From NCBI RefSeq assembly GCF_050948175.1, contig NC_135194.1, positions 9,726,033-9,790,032 of the forward strand: DNA of 64,000 bases, written 5' to 3'. The translations under genes and the position numbers were made by a program. Source of the DNA: Xylocopa sonorina (lineage: Eukaryota; Arthropoda; Insecta; Hymenoptera; Apidae). Shown here piece by piece: positions 13,670-26,329 of this stretch. Under the pieces are notes generated by a model, which searched no databases, was not told where the DNA came from, and worked only from the letters and a program-made list of their open reading frames with translations. Each line of letters starts with the position of its first letter. Position 1 is the stretch's first letter.

Positions 13670-15260
13670 GTTCGCCCTCCTCGGACCAGTTCCGTCATCG
13701 GAGCCCCGCGAGAGCCGATCGAGGCAACGATCGATCGGATCGTTGCGTCGAGCTGACGGCTGCCGGAGGAGCGAATCACGAAAACGAGACGCACCGACTC
13801 GTTCGCGTTACCGCTCTTTATCCGCGACGCGATCATCGCGGTTCGATAATAATTCATGTACGTGTCCTATCGCGGACCACGATATCTAAGATCAGCAAGG
13901 TCGTGCTAGAGCGTTCTCGGCACATCATGCGACGCTTTCAGTCTACTGGGTGTCGCTGCAGTTAAGAGTGGCAAACAGAATGTTTTATTTGTATAATTTG
14001 AAATTGGTATCGTCATGCTATAGGAATTATCGAGAGCGAGAATTATTGCGAGCTTTCGTGGAAATGAATTAGTTTCTCCAACATTTTTTGAAAGAATGCT
14101 CGAGAAAGGTAGTATTCTCATACAAAATTTGTGTACTGGTGTGTGGAATGTTAAAGAGCAAGCGTGGAAAATAATTTCGTGTGAAAGTAGAAGCGCGTAG
14201 CATCAACGCGACCTTTAATTAGCAATTTCTTCAGAGCCAATTTAATCCTATAACGCAAAGGTGACTCGAGAAGAAACTGAAATGCAACGTTAGTTCTTAA
14301 TAGAGTGAAAATCGGTTTCACCGAATCGACAGAGTTTGTCCCACGACTGAGATTACTCTGCGCGGCTGAGCGTTTGCGTCACGAGAACGTTGGCAAATGA
14401 AATTTTAATCATGCACCATAGAGAGAGGATCGTCCGCGGGTCTCGTCTGAACAATTGACGCAAACCGTACGTGACACGGCTCGTGTACTTTTCACGTCTC
14501 GGAAAGCGTTCCCGCGAAAAGAACTTGTCAACTGTTTGAGAAACGAGTCCGGGACACGTACGGTTAGATAAATCCTTTAAACATCTCGGTTCTATCTTCG
14601 CGACCGCTTCGAATCCACTTTCGAAGACGTGTCGCGCTCTAGCAGCCTTGCTTGCGCCATCTTGGATCATCGTGCTCCTCGTTGGACCATCCTTGATCGA
14701 TTCGAAATGAATAGGTTACGATAAATGTTGCAGAATATGCAATTAACCCCGTAGAATTTTCATTTCTTTTTGGTAATTGCACCATATGCAATGCAGTAAC
14801 ATAATAATTCAGATAAAGTAACTTACTAATCAGGGTGGAGAACTTGTAACTTCATTTTGCGAGTATGAAACATCATTTTTTTCATTTTAGGCTCATTAAA
14901 TGTATTATAGACTACGAACAAGTTTCTACGTGCCACTATAAAGGGTTAATGAACATATTCCTCACATCTGAAAACATCGTAGCATACATCATCGGAAAAA
15001 AATTGCTCTCCTGTTCCTCGAACAGTTGGACTTAAATTTCGCGAACGGCGCTGCGTCTCGCGCGAAGCCTACTTAACATCTGGCGCGAGATTCGAATAGT
15101 TTCGTTTAAAAAACGGAGGCGACCGAGGCAAACTAGCTACGCGCAACTTCTCTCTTAACAATCGTCGCGCATCGTCTCTAATCACTAGCGTTTTACTCGA
15201 TAAATCAAGCGATCTGGACGCGTCGGTGCTGGGTGTCGAGGTGTGCTGGAATGTAAGGTT

Positions 15261-15356
15261 CCTTTCTCGTTTCTTTTTTTTTTTTCTTTCCCCGTTTGCT
15301 TTTTGTTTCCCACCCCCCATTGTTTTTTCTCTCTCTCCCTTTCTTTCTCTCTCTCC

Positions 15357-15394
<38 letters not shown>

Positions 15395-15400
15395 CTCTCG
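15261..15400. repeat. Long pyrimidine tract with (CT)n
   Basis: Nearly pure C/T on the plus strand for about 140 bp: a T run, CCCACCCCCC, then CTCTCT repeats ending in CTATATCTCTCG. Predicted ORFs here are Ser/Leu/Phe-rich artefacts. A second pyrimidine-rich area follows at 15730-15990. Confidence 0.9.
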
Positions 15401-18400
15401 CAACTTTCGAAACGGCATGGGCGTCGATTGATCTGTATCGCGACCGAGAGATTCGGCGGCACGTATCATCTGCAAAGCAAAAAATCTAAAATCTCTGGTT
15501 GGCACAGAAAACTGAAACGATGTGGCGCCGCGGCGGGTAGCCCGGCCGGCTTTCGTTACAAGTATGAAAAATATTCCGGCTTGGTCTTTTTAAATACCGT
15601 TTAAAAAAGTTATTGCATCTGGATAACCTATGTTGTATAGGTACGTAATAATTTCACTTTTCTTTTATCGTATATTGTACAAATATTGTTGTAAGAGTCG
15701 GTACAAACGTTACTGTAGAAAACATAACAACTCGTAAGTTTCTCTCTCGTCTCAATCTTTCACTTCTGCGTGCGTGTTATTATTTCACTTAACTCGTTTT
15801 AGTTTCTTTATATTTCTCCATTTTTTTTTTCTTTTTCGTTTTTTTTTTCGTTTTCATCTCTCTCACCTCTCCTCTTCTATCCGTTCACCGCTTTTTCTCG
15901 TTCACTCGTACATTTTCTCCCTTCCTGTCTCTCCCCCTCTCGCTCTCCTTGTCTCTCACTGACTCTCACGCGCGCTCGCTCTTTCTCTCATTACCTTTCG
16001 CACTATTTTTATGCGTTTAATCGCGTTTATGGAAAGCTTAGTTTAGTGTTATACAATCTGTTTAGTAGTACTAGGCGAGATTCCGATCTACAGAGTGGCT
16101 CCCGGTATTTGAACACTGCATCGCTCGTGTTGTCTCTCGTACGGTTCCTCTGTGTACGTGTCTGCGCATTTCTATTCGTACCTGTATCTACGTACGTGTA
16201 AATGTACATTTGTGTGTGTCTGTGTCTGTGTCTGTGCATGTCCTGCGGGTATCCGGAGCGAACGAGAAAGAACGAACTGAGGAATGAATGCGGCGATCGA
16301 GTTTCGGTGAAAGGGCCAGTCGAGGCGATTGACTTCTTCGTTACGAAAGAATGTAGCGATATTTAGCGAGCATTCCATTCATTTGGTCGTTCGTACGCGA
16401 CTCGCGAAGCTAACGAATTTTTAACTACCTTCTGGTGAAGTTGAAACAAAAATTTACCATTGCACGCCATTCTTTTAATACTTAAACATCGCGCAACAAT
16501 TAATCAGTGAAACGATGCTCAATTTTAAATGACAGATCGAGCCAATTGTCACTTGGTTTCAACCAAATCGTTGGTCCACGTCCAACGCAACGAAACAACA
16601 TGGAAGTCTCCTAATAGAATTAAATCGCGTCAACCATCGTCAGTCCCGGATAACATATTCACGTATTATCAAATCACAGCAGACTCTTCTAAAGTATCCC
16701 TTCGACACTCTATCCTAATGAAGAAAAACTTAGTCCCTATTCGCTACCAACGCATAATCCTTTACTCGCTATTTCTAAGTACCAACAATTAGCAATATAG
16801 GTGTTATATATTTCTACATTTCCAACCTAAAAAAGGCACGCTATAATTATCAGTTCTAATACAACGAATTTTCCTAAAGTACCAAATGAACTTCTCTATT
16901 GGTACCAGTGTAAATCAAGTTCATCTACAGGTTATCGTTCCCTTATCATTAGAGAACAACGTCGACACCATCCGTCCACGTCCAATCCAATTTATAACAT
17001 TTCGAGGAGCGACAGATTTCGTCGGCTAATTTTCGACAAGATGCGCGGAGCGAGCCATTCGTGGACCTTGAACGAGATGCTTACTAAGTACCATAAAACC
17101 GCGACCTCGCGTGTTCTACCCTTGGCCAATTGCAGAAGCGGATGCGCGTTCACTAAAATGTGCAACGAGTGCATAAAACCGATCGACGAGTGCCTCGACG
17201 ATGATTCCAGGTATCCTCAGCTATTCGCCGCGTTCGCTTTTGCGGAAGTCAGGTGTCTTGACCGTTTCTCGGTTTCCTTCGAACGTCAGAAGACTCGTTG
17301 CAAATGGCGCGGACGTGGTTGGTTAAACAAAAATTGATGGCAAAGCGGACAGCGTGGAAATTGAACGGTCAATGTTCGAACGATTTTGGCTAAAGTGGAT
17401 CGTGTGCTTTTTCTTTCGCGATGAACTTTCGCTTCGAACAGCGAGGGGTTGGTTCGATTACAAGATCGACAAGCAAAGCGAACGATCGAGTGTATTATCG
17501 TTTAATCAATTTATTTTTTTAATCGAGATTAAAATGAAACGCGTATTTCTGTTTTACGTGTCGTAGCGTTAATTTTTAATATTTGATTCAGAAGATATAT
17601 AATTCTTCTTTTGTGATCGCGTGTATCTTCTTCTTTTTCTGGTTCGAATATGAATGGCGAGGTAAAGTGATTATTTTTATGCGATAAAGGTTCGGTTCGT
17701 TAAGTAATTAAATAATTCGAGGGAACAATTAAAACACACATCGCCGGTGATTTAATTTTCATTTATCCTCGATTTAATTCTTGTCCATTTATTTATCGAC
17801 AATCGATGGTTTCATACGAGAGGTTTTAAATCTCTTTGATGCGAGTTTATTTAAACGGGAACGGACGCGCCGCTTCCTCTCCGCGTTTACCAATATCACC
17901 GTTTAACATTACAATTTATTATTTTAATTGATTAAATCGATTCTGTTGCGTCACTCTGTTGATTAGGAATCGTTTAATAATCTATGTAAATTTGCCCTTT
18001 CAAGTTCGGAAGCGACAACGTTCACAAGCGAAATTCAATTTATTCTTTTATGTTAATGTCCCGTTCCCATGAAGATTTACTCAGGTAATTGTTTACCGTC
18101 AGTTCTGTAATTAATAGTACTAGTATCGCGATGCTATGTTCAATTACTGATGACAGATCATATAGATCATTACGTTTGATTAATTGTAGAACAAAGGTAA
18201 AACATGTAGAATTGTTACAATATGGAAATTATAGCCGTACATGATCTCGTGGATGTGAAACGATACGAAAATGCAGCGAGGACGCCTTTGTCAATAGTCC
18301 AATTGTATCTTAAACGATTTACTGATTTTCAACAATGGTACAACAAATAAGACTGGACCAAATAAATTTATAAAAAATTCTCAATGCTACGTGCAGCTTT

Positions 18401-18422
18401 CCAAATGGTCAATCTACTCTAG

Positions 18423-18680
18423 AAACGAAGGCGAAGAGAAACAATTTCGCTGGATGATCAGAGAAAGAAGAAGAATGCTCAACTCAATGGAAGATTTTTC
18501 AAACCGTTTGTGGACGTTCCACGCAGAGTACCAAAGCGAAATTGTGCGAGTTTAGAGAACGCCTGTACATATTGCAACCCGATCTGCTCGATGTGGCGCC
18601 TGGTGACATTTTTCAGCCAATACTGCGAGGAAGGTTGCCACGTCGTCCACGAGATAGGCGTGGGCGTGCGGGAAAGGTGA
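18423..18680 (+). other. Start-less cysteine-rich ORF, possible exon of a secreted peptide
   Basis: This frame of 85 codons, bounded by TAG and TGA, has no ATG before the cysteine-rich part. Residues 38-39 are a dibasic KR, followed directly by six cysteines with spacing C-x6-C-x2-C-x3-C-x12-C-x3-C (C41, C48, C51, C55, C68, C72). The CpG content is higher than the flanks. Dibasic processing plus patterned cysteines is what a secreted peptide exon looks like, but the spacing does not match any neuropeptide or toxin family I can name. It needs an upstream exon with a signal peptide, which I did not find. A chance ORF in a CpG-rich patch is the more likely explanation. Confidence 0.15.
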
Positions 18681-19199
18681 AAGGGGTACGACGAAGGGTC
18701 AAGGGATCGTGATGCACGGTCCTATTAACGGAATTCTCCGCTGAGAAATGGGGTGACGAGCAACCAACCACGTGCTCTACGAGACGACGCGAAGGTATGA
18801 AAAATGAAATGTTTCTGACGCCAGCGGAAACTCTCTGTCGCGAGATGATATTCTAACATTCTGTCAAGTTGCATTAAGATTGCATTCTGGTGTCTACAAA
18901 ACGGAAATCTCTTTCATTAGTCGATAACAATTCAAAGATTCTAACTCTTACCCAATACTTAAAACAAGATAAGTAGACTTAACGATGTCTCAAAAAAAAA
19001 TAATCTCAAACTTAAAACAAAATCTCTCAAACTTCAACATCCCTTAACTCTTCATTGCAACTACCTTTGCTACCTAAAAGAAGACTCCTTTCCCTCATCA
19101 TCGATCCACACCAAACATAGATCACTGCTTCTTAAACGAAACAAAATATTGCCACGACGAGTACAGAAGTAACAACAAGTTAAGAACGAGAGATAAAAA

Positions 19200-19650
19200 T
19201 TGGCGAGGAACGCGTCACTCTAGGAACCGTCTCGAGAGCAGCCAGAATCGGTGCCAGCGCCGGCGAAGACAGAGCCGGAGGGCGCTCGTGGCCCCGCGCT
19301 CGCGCAACCCTCCGGCAACTTCGCCAAGGTTACAGTCTAACTTTTCTCTAGGTAAAAGTCCGAGAGGGCGATGCGCGTGTACACGTCCATAAACCGGGTC
19401 GTTGTGTACGGGGACAGAGAGGTTGGAACGTGTCACCGGGTGACCCGCTCCGCAAACTCGCGAAACGCGCGTCGCCACGAACTGGGGTAGTAGGAGCAGT
19501 CTCGGCGTGGCCGGTGCCACGAGGGTGGTAGGCGTAGGCCTGGCCACCTTCCACCTACCACGCGCGCACACCGACTTGCACACAGCCAACCCTTCCTACG
19601 GGTTCTACGTGACTCACGGCTAAGCGTTCACCTTGTCGATACAGTCGGGG
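19200..19650. other. GC/CpG-rich patch within the long intron
   Basis: A markedly GC-rich stretch in AT-rich surroundings, holding overlapping minus-strand ORFs of 124 and 68 residues with Arg/Pro/Leu-rich composition typical of CpG-rich non-coding DNA. I see no domain and no consistent splice sites. It may be an internal promoter or enhancer, or a gene remnant. It directly abuts the tandem repeat at 19671. Confidence 0.3.
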
Positions 19651-19670
19651 ACAAAATTCGATCTGAGGGG

Positions 19671-20220
19671 TTGCTGGCGGCCCTCGCTGACGCGATCGAG
19701 GGTCCACTTTTAATGGTAACCAATTAGATGATTGGTATCCGAATTGATTTTTGGTCAGCGGTTAAATCGACTTTTGGTTGGTATTTTGTTAGCAAAGAGG
19801 TCATATGAAGATACTACATGGTTTTGAATCGATTTTTGGTCAGTGTTTAAATCGACTTTTGGTAGGTATTTTGTTAGCAAAAAGATGCTACATGGTTGGT
19901 ACATAAATAGCGAATGATCAGTGTAATAAAAAAAGAGACACAGTATTAAATCTATTCTGTTATAGACTCGTTGTAGTTGCTGGCGGCCCTCGCTGGCGCG
20001 ATCGAGGGTCCATTTTTAATGGTAACCAATTAGATGATTGGTATCTGAATTGATTTTTGGTCAGTGTTTAAATCGACTTTTGGTCGGTATTTTGTTAGCA
20101 AAAAGATATTAAATGGTTGGTACTTAAATAGCAAATCGTCAGTGTAATAAAAAAAGAAACACAGTATTAAATCTATTCTGTTATAGACTCGTTGTAGTTG
20201 GTGGCGGCTCTCGCTGGTCT
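19671..20220. repeat. Complex tandem repeat, units of 306 and 221 bp
   Basis: The unit begins TTGCTGGCGGCCCTCGCTG. Copy 1 spans 19671-19976 (306 bp), copy 2 spans 19977-20197 (221 bp), and a truncated third copy starts at 20198. Copy 1 is longer by exactly 85 bp because an inner segment (GATTTTTGGTCAG through GTTAGCAAA and TACATGG) is itself duplicated, at 19746 and 19831. The copies are very similar, so the duplications are recent. No ORF runs through it. Confidence 0.9.
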
Positions 20221-20287
20221 AATTTTATTTTTGGCCAATTGGTATTTGTTTAGCTGCCAGTAGGAGCTTTATATATTTTTATAGGAT

Positions 20288-20372
20288 ACTGATCCTTCAT
20301 ATTTAAATACTGATAAAAGGAAATTAAAATACTGACCCTTCATGTTTAAATACTGATAAAATGGATTAAAAT
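20288..20372. repeat. Short tandem duplication, about 43 bp per unit
   Basis: ACTGATCCTTCATATTTAAA and the following AAATACTGATAAAAGG element recur 43 bp later with few changes (20288-20330 and 20331-20372). A third partial start, ATTGACC, follows. It lies directly after the larger tandem repeat, suggesting one unstable locus. Confidence 0.8.
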
Positions 20373-20399
20373 ATTGACCAGTGAAACAGAAATTACTTT

Positions 20400-23300
20400 T
20401 AATTGCCTTACGACCTTAACGATTGCATTGCGGTTGATGCGTTTCGTCGGTGGCTCTAATTAGCTGCGATTTAGAATTCATTCCTAATCGTTCCACGGGT
20501 TTAAAAATGTAGCGCATCGATTAAAAATGGAGGATATCGGTTCTCTGAGTCTACGTTTGGAGCGCTTTTGGATAGCACCGTGTGTGTGTGTTAAAATGGG
20601 CTCGCATTTTTTTGGTTCTCTATTCTATTCGAAACGATTCCTCTTTTGACTTTTTTTTAGTGTATAAATATGGAGAGTATAAAGTTCAAGCCACGAACAA
20701 TGCAACGGAATTGCTCTATGATATTCTTCGCGTTTCTTCTTTAGTTTTCGATTGTTCGTTGCACAATGCTCAGATTAAATCGACGCGCGTTACGAAAAGC
20801 AGCACGTTTCATTTATTCCACGAGGAACAACAGGTTCCGGTGAGCAGACAATATTTTCATCGACCATCTAATCTCGTTGACGAGTGGTGAAAATTTACGT
20901 TTACCTACTTAACGTAACCACAAGAAATTAATACAATACAACCAACCTCCACTAATTTACATTTCTGTTCCCCTATCAGTGATCTCAATAAATGAATTCC
21001 GCGCAGTCATCACTTTTTATAACCCATTTTCACCGTTCCACGAATACAGGAATTTTTGCCTTTCCCTTTCCACTAACTGCAACCCGACGTCTCTACGGTC
21101 ACCTCAAATTGCAACAGAATTACAAAGCAATACCATAAAGAAAACATTGAAAAGTCCTTCGATAAAGAAAATCATCGATAATAAAGTCAGAATACTTGCA
21201 CGAACTTGTCAAACGTAAAGTGGACAAAAATCGTGGAAGAACAAAAATATGGCAGACGCGAAACGCTCGATGCAAAAATCACTCGAGTTAAATACCATTG
21301 GGCATGGTCAGAATCGAAAAGAATCGAGGTCGCGCGATTTTTCGCGGAGCCCAATTCGACGGACCCTGGGGACAGAATTTGGCGTCGGTTTCGAGTGCGT
21401 CGCGTCGAGGGACGTCCAGGAAATTTTGGCCGAGACTGTATGTAGGTCGCGTAGGTGGGAGCGCTGCGGTGTGTCGGTGTACGCGTAGGCGTGCCTGGCT
21501 ACGTTTGGAATTGCGCAGGTAGGCGTGACTTGGGGCGGCGCCAGGTGAATACACCCCTGACCTCGGTTCCGCAACTCCGCGCGGGTCTTCGAACCTATAT
21601 CGGCTTTCGATTCGCCTGTCCAGGCCTCGTACTAAGAATCGTTCACGTTCCATCGTATATTTTCCTTTCAGCCTCTTTAAACCAACTGAACAGCTACTAC
21701 GTAAAACTGTTCATTTTCTTATGGAGATCCGTATCATCCCCCACAAGTGGGCGATCCTTCGAATTTTCACTGAACCTTCGCGTCAGGCAACTGTTGAACT
21801 GAATTCTCTTACGAATTTTGATTACTTGTTCTTGTTTTAGTGGAAGATTTTTTAGATATTAGTTTTTGGAGAAATTAGATTCTGATTGGAGAACAATTAA
21901 TTAGGTGAAGAACGTTTTATGTTTGATATAGTTTGAGATTTGAATATTTTTTATAGATCTGTTCGACGGAAAAGTGCAATGTTTGTTAATTTATTAATTA
22001 ATGGCTATTTTTAAATTTGTAGAAAAAAAGAACTAATTGAGTTTTTATTGTATGGAATAGTAAATATTATGGAATTTGAATCTTTCATAATTCTTGTTTC
22101 TAATTTTACATCTGAAATGCACCAATTTAATGTGGCATGGTAAATGGATTTATTGTTATTTCATTGTACTTCAGTGGCAATATTTTGTGCTATTTAGAAG
22201 AAATATGGAATCCTTCTGCGTTACGAAATAGAACAATATCTTTACAGTTTTCATAGCCTTTCAGTCTCTTGAGAAGCTGTTTTACATAATACCACAATGC
22301 AATTCGTTAATTAATGTTAATCATTATTATAGTTATTAATCGAAACAATATTCGTCCAAGTAACTTCTAAAGTAATGCACTCGTGCGAATTTATAGGCGC
22401 AGCCTTAGAGCACTGACTCTCCAATGTGTCTGACAGCGAACAGTCCGTTTCTACTTACACTCTACGCTTCTGTAGTCTTCTCTATTTCTCGTATTTTTCG
22501 CAAACCAATTAGTCATGGTTATTCTTAACTTTTCAAACCTTACACTTGCGTTACTTTCGAAACTACTTCAGATAAAAATTTTATTATCGCGTTGTTGCAT
22601 GAATTCCTTAAACCTTGGTTCGAAGTTGCTCGAGATTTTGATCGCGTAACAATTCCGTTATTCTGTTTGGAATACCAAATTAAAATTCACCAATTAGAAG
22701 ACGATATTGCAGATAAAACCACAACGTCTTCGATTTTTTTCATTATCATTATTCCACGAAGCAAGTGCATAATGACGGTCGAGATTGCTCGACGAAAGAT
22801 CAACAGTTCCTAACTGCGAACGGGATTTCGTTCTCGTAAGGATTTCCAGAAAACTATGCCCGCGGATTCGAAGGTATTTCCAACCCCCTGATACACTTTT
22901 GCGCCACCGCCCAGCTTGAAATACTTTCCAAGTTCTTTGGCAAGTTCGCCGTCAGAATCTCGCCTTTTCGCGAAACTATTCCATTTCCCCGCGTTGCTGA
23001 AAAATGATCCCCGACAAGTTCGCCGGCACTCGATTCGTCGCTGAACGCGAACAAGTTGATAACGCTCACTGGCGTCCATATTGGCTTTCTTAATTCCGTG
23101 TAATTTTGGCTGAATCTCGTTCTCGAGTTACTCGAATTCAATTTCGTTTAGAGTGTCGTTAATACTTTTCGCGATGCAATAGAAGTTCATTAAAAGTTCT
23201 TTTTCCTTTAATTTGAAGTGTATTTCGAACTGTGTTACGCAGTGTAGATTAAATAATCTAAGCAAGCCGCCAGACACGATACTTTAACTGTAAATAGTAA

Positions 23301-24480
23301 TTAAATATGGACACCACTTTGCGTCTCCATTATTCGAACTCGTGTTACTCGAGTCGAACGATTTGAAATTTTAATTCGATAAGTGTAACTTTGTTTCTTG
23401 TCGAGCCGTCGAGAATAAAATATGAAAGCTGGCGTTAAAAGCAAGCATCGAATTGTTCATAACGATGATTACCTCGTTCCAACAGATTGCAAGTAAAATC
23501 TAGTCTCACTAATTTGTCGTTTCTCAAAAATAATTTGCGATTAAATAATTGTGAAACTTGATATGTTACTATTTTACAACAGAAAATCTCATTATCCCCT
23601 ACGAAGCTCGGTATAAATATTTAAAAATCCCTCGATGGGAATATTGCACGTTTAACGGGTCATTTTCGAACGATAAAATTGATGAGTGTGTTACGTTACG
23701 ATATGTTTCGTTCCTGTAATCATTTCGACTATTGTACTAACTGTTTAACTACCTAACCGATGATAGAGCAGATCCACGAATGTTCATTCAACGGTCGTTC
23801 GTTTGTTTCAACCTAAAACTGCGATGATTATTGCTTTCGTTAAGACGAGCGCACATTTTTTCTAAACACGCGATCTCCCTAAAACGCAATTTTTCTAACA
23901 CGTGCAGATCACGTTCACTTTCGCGTAAAATTACATTAGAAATTTATTTCCTCTTCAACCAAAGTGCTTCTTTTCACTTTTCTCTCCACTCCCATGAAAA
24001 ACTTCAAGGTTTGTATAACGAAATCTTTCTTAACTGTATTAATATCTCTGTGAAACTAAGTGACAATCAATCATTTCGTCCTTTCTTTTCAAACCTCATA
24101 AATGGAATAATTCTAAATGAATTATAAAAGAGATGCAGCAATCTTTTGGTTTCTTAAAACCAACCATTTTCGTTTTCTATTAACGAAACATTTTTTGAAA
24201 TTAAGTAAAAATATTTGCGCGCAAGATTCTCAGTATTTTATATATACGCACACGTGTGCGAAATTAATTAGTTCGCCCTGTTCGACGACGAGAATCGCGC
24301 GAAACGTCGAGAACTTGAACTTCCTCGAACTGGTCCTCCCACGAGGATCAATCGCCCTAAATCCGCACGGATTCTTGCAAACATACCGGTGGCAAGGGTG
24401 AATTCCGTCCAAACACATCCTCGCAGTTCCTTTCTCTCTCTCACTAGACATATTCCACTGTGTTCTTCCTCGTGTTCGAT
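20400..24480. other. Intronic sequence without supported features
   Basis: AT-rich throughout, apart from a CpG-rich segment at about 21230-21660 where several overlapping ORFs (74-121 codons, both strands) are mutually exclusive and featureless. I see nothing else. Confidence 0.5.
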
Positions 24481-25480
24481 TTTTAAATTGTCAGCCGAAG
24501 CGTGAAAGCACAAATACGTAATGGCGATATATTGCTAATCGAGTGTCCGAACAGTCGTCTCTCATCGTTAACGTCGCGTTGCGAGATGATTCGCCACACT
24601 TTCTCAACGTCTCCTCTTTTTTCGTCCCACTTTTTGAACAATTTTTACCATCTTTTTCTCTGTCTCCCTTCGACCACGCAGCGGAAAAGCAGCGCCTTCG
24701 ACTCGCGCGTTGCTGCTCGCCTTCGTCGCGAATTATCGTCGCGACGATCTGTACGACGGCTCTTCGAATCGTTTCGAAAAGATTGGAGAGTCGCGATCTT
24801 TTTTTTCTCCTCTTCCACGGTGCGCCAGCGTAACGCCACGTGGAACTGCGAGCGCGCCGCCATTTTGGTACCACCGTCGCGGCGATAATTCCGTGGAAAG
24901 CCGCGGTGTGTAAGAATGAACACGATGTAATGGAATTCGCGTAGTATAAAAGCTCTGAATTCCCGTGAAAGTGGGTTATGCGATCATTTTTTTGTTTATT
25001 TTCTTTTTGGTCGAGACGCGTGTTCCCAGGGTCGACGTTAGCGTACTTTGTTTCCTCTCCTCCTTCGTTCTCGTACTCCCTTCGCTCTTTCTCTCTACTC
25101 GCGGACAACTCTATTCTAGTCGCGGGGCGACGGATTCGTTTGGCCACCCCGTCGTCGCTTTCTCGCCTCCGTGCAGCGCGTTTCGCGGGATCGATCGATC
25201 GACTCTGGTGAAATGGAGGTGCTCGTCGGAACGAGACAGGCTGAGTCGAGGAACTTTGAGCGTGTCGGTGGGGGGATAGCCGGTTGCAACAACGATATTT
25301 TTCATTTAACTAGCTCGGCTTTGACGATGGCGGAACTCGTTTCCTTTCTGTTTCGTTAAGCGGTACAGTTTCGCGGAAGCGGCAGCGATCGATCGGGCTG
25401 AAACGGCGCGAGGGTGCCGAAGACGCGCCAACGTCGATCCTGTGCGTGCGGTGTGACTTTGTAAATCGTACAAAACACGG
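24480..25480. other. GC-richer patch with long but unsupported ORFs
   Basis: This holds a 218-codon minus-strand ORF (25147-24491) and a 128-codon plus-strand ORF in the same DNA. The minus ORF is Arg/Lys/Ser-rich with no domain and overlaps pyrimidine-rich DNA, which favours open frames. It could be an undetected exon, but nothing beyond length supports it. Confidence 0.25.
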
Positions 25481-25519
25481 ATCACAGTAAAATAATAGAG
25501 CATTCGTGCCCAATGTACA

Positions 25520-25800
25520 AACAATCAAATATATATACTATATATGTATATATATATAGTTTATATATATATATATATAGTTCGACCTAAAAATTTCGTC
25601 AACACGTTCCCTCTTTTCCTCATCGTCGCGCTAAGTTGTTAACTCACAATTTATTATTTCTTCTTTTTCACTCTCTCTCTTTCTCTCTTTTTGCCCTAAT
25701 TTTATCATAATGTTAATAATTATGATTAGATGTCCCCGTAGTTTTCATGCCTATGCATCTTTATCGTGTACGTATATTATATATATATATATACGTATAA

Positions 25801-25832
<32 letters not shown>

Positions 25833-26320
25833 ATATCGCTCGAGATATATATATATAATATATATATAATATAATAAACTTCGCCTTAAACCTAGATATA
25901 CTCATACCTATAGGTAATCTCAGTTTAGATTAGCTTTCCTATTCACATGTTCGTCTATATCAATATGCCGGTGTATACAATAGTTCTATGCAATGTATCA
26001 CTAGTCATATTTTATGTATGTATGCTCTCACATATACATATACGTACGCGTATATGTATATATATGCGACAGAATAATATTTCTATTAATGTATGTACAG
26101 CGCCTCGGTACCTTTTCAACTATCGTATAGTACAATCGCTCTTTTTCTCTCTTTTCTTTTTATTTCATATATGTATATATATATATATATTTCATATATA
26201 TATATTGCATTAGGTACTAAACTATTAAAATACTAGTATAAATATCTCTTGACATATAATATATATATTTTTTTCATATATATATGTATTCATTTATTTA
26301 TTTATATATGTATAGTGTAG
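25520..26320. repeat. (AT)n-dense block
   Basis: Multiple TATATA runs, many mutually complementary, occur at about 25525-25580, 25774-25876, 26030-26065, 26165-26210 and 26255-26320, separated by short unique sequence. The runs can form hairpins and cruciforms with one another. No gene is present. Confidence 0.85.
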
Positions 26321-26329
26321 CGTGATTTG

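Larger units (their letters stand above)
11210..18400. other. Long-intron sequence upstream of exon B; no supported exon
   Basis: This is intronic for the B isoform. It contains a possible branch site TCTAAC about 25-30 nt before the exon B acceptor, (AT)n at 12272-12301, an A/T run at 13246-13265, and the microsatellites listed separately. A 98-codon plus ORF at 17041-17337 has five clustered cysteines but no domain. No zinc finger or BTB sequence was seen. Confidence 0.5.

Noticed and set aside
17041..17337. 98-codon plus-strand ORF with a cysteine cluster (NCRSGCAFTKMCNECIKPID)
   Set aside because: No signal peptide, domain or matching splice partner. The cysteine spacing fits no family I know, so chance is the simpler explanation.
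19215..19589. 124-codon minus-strand ORF in the GC-rich patch
   Set aside because: Arg/Leu/Pro-rich translation of CpG-rich DNA. A second overlapping frame is open too, and there is no domain.
24491..25147. 218-codon minus-strand ORF
   Set aside because: Biased Lys/Arg/Ser composition over a pyrimidine-rich plus strand, with no domain, splice context or poly(A) signal. Kept only as a note on the GC-richer patch.
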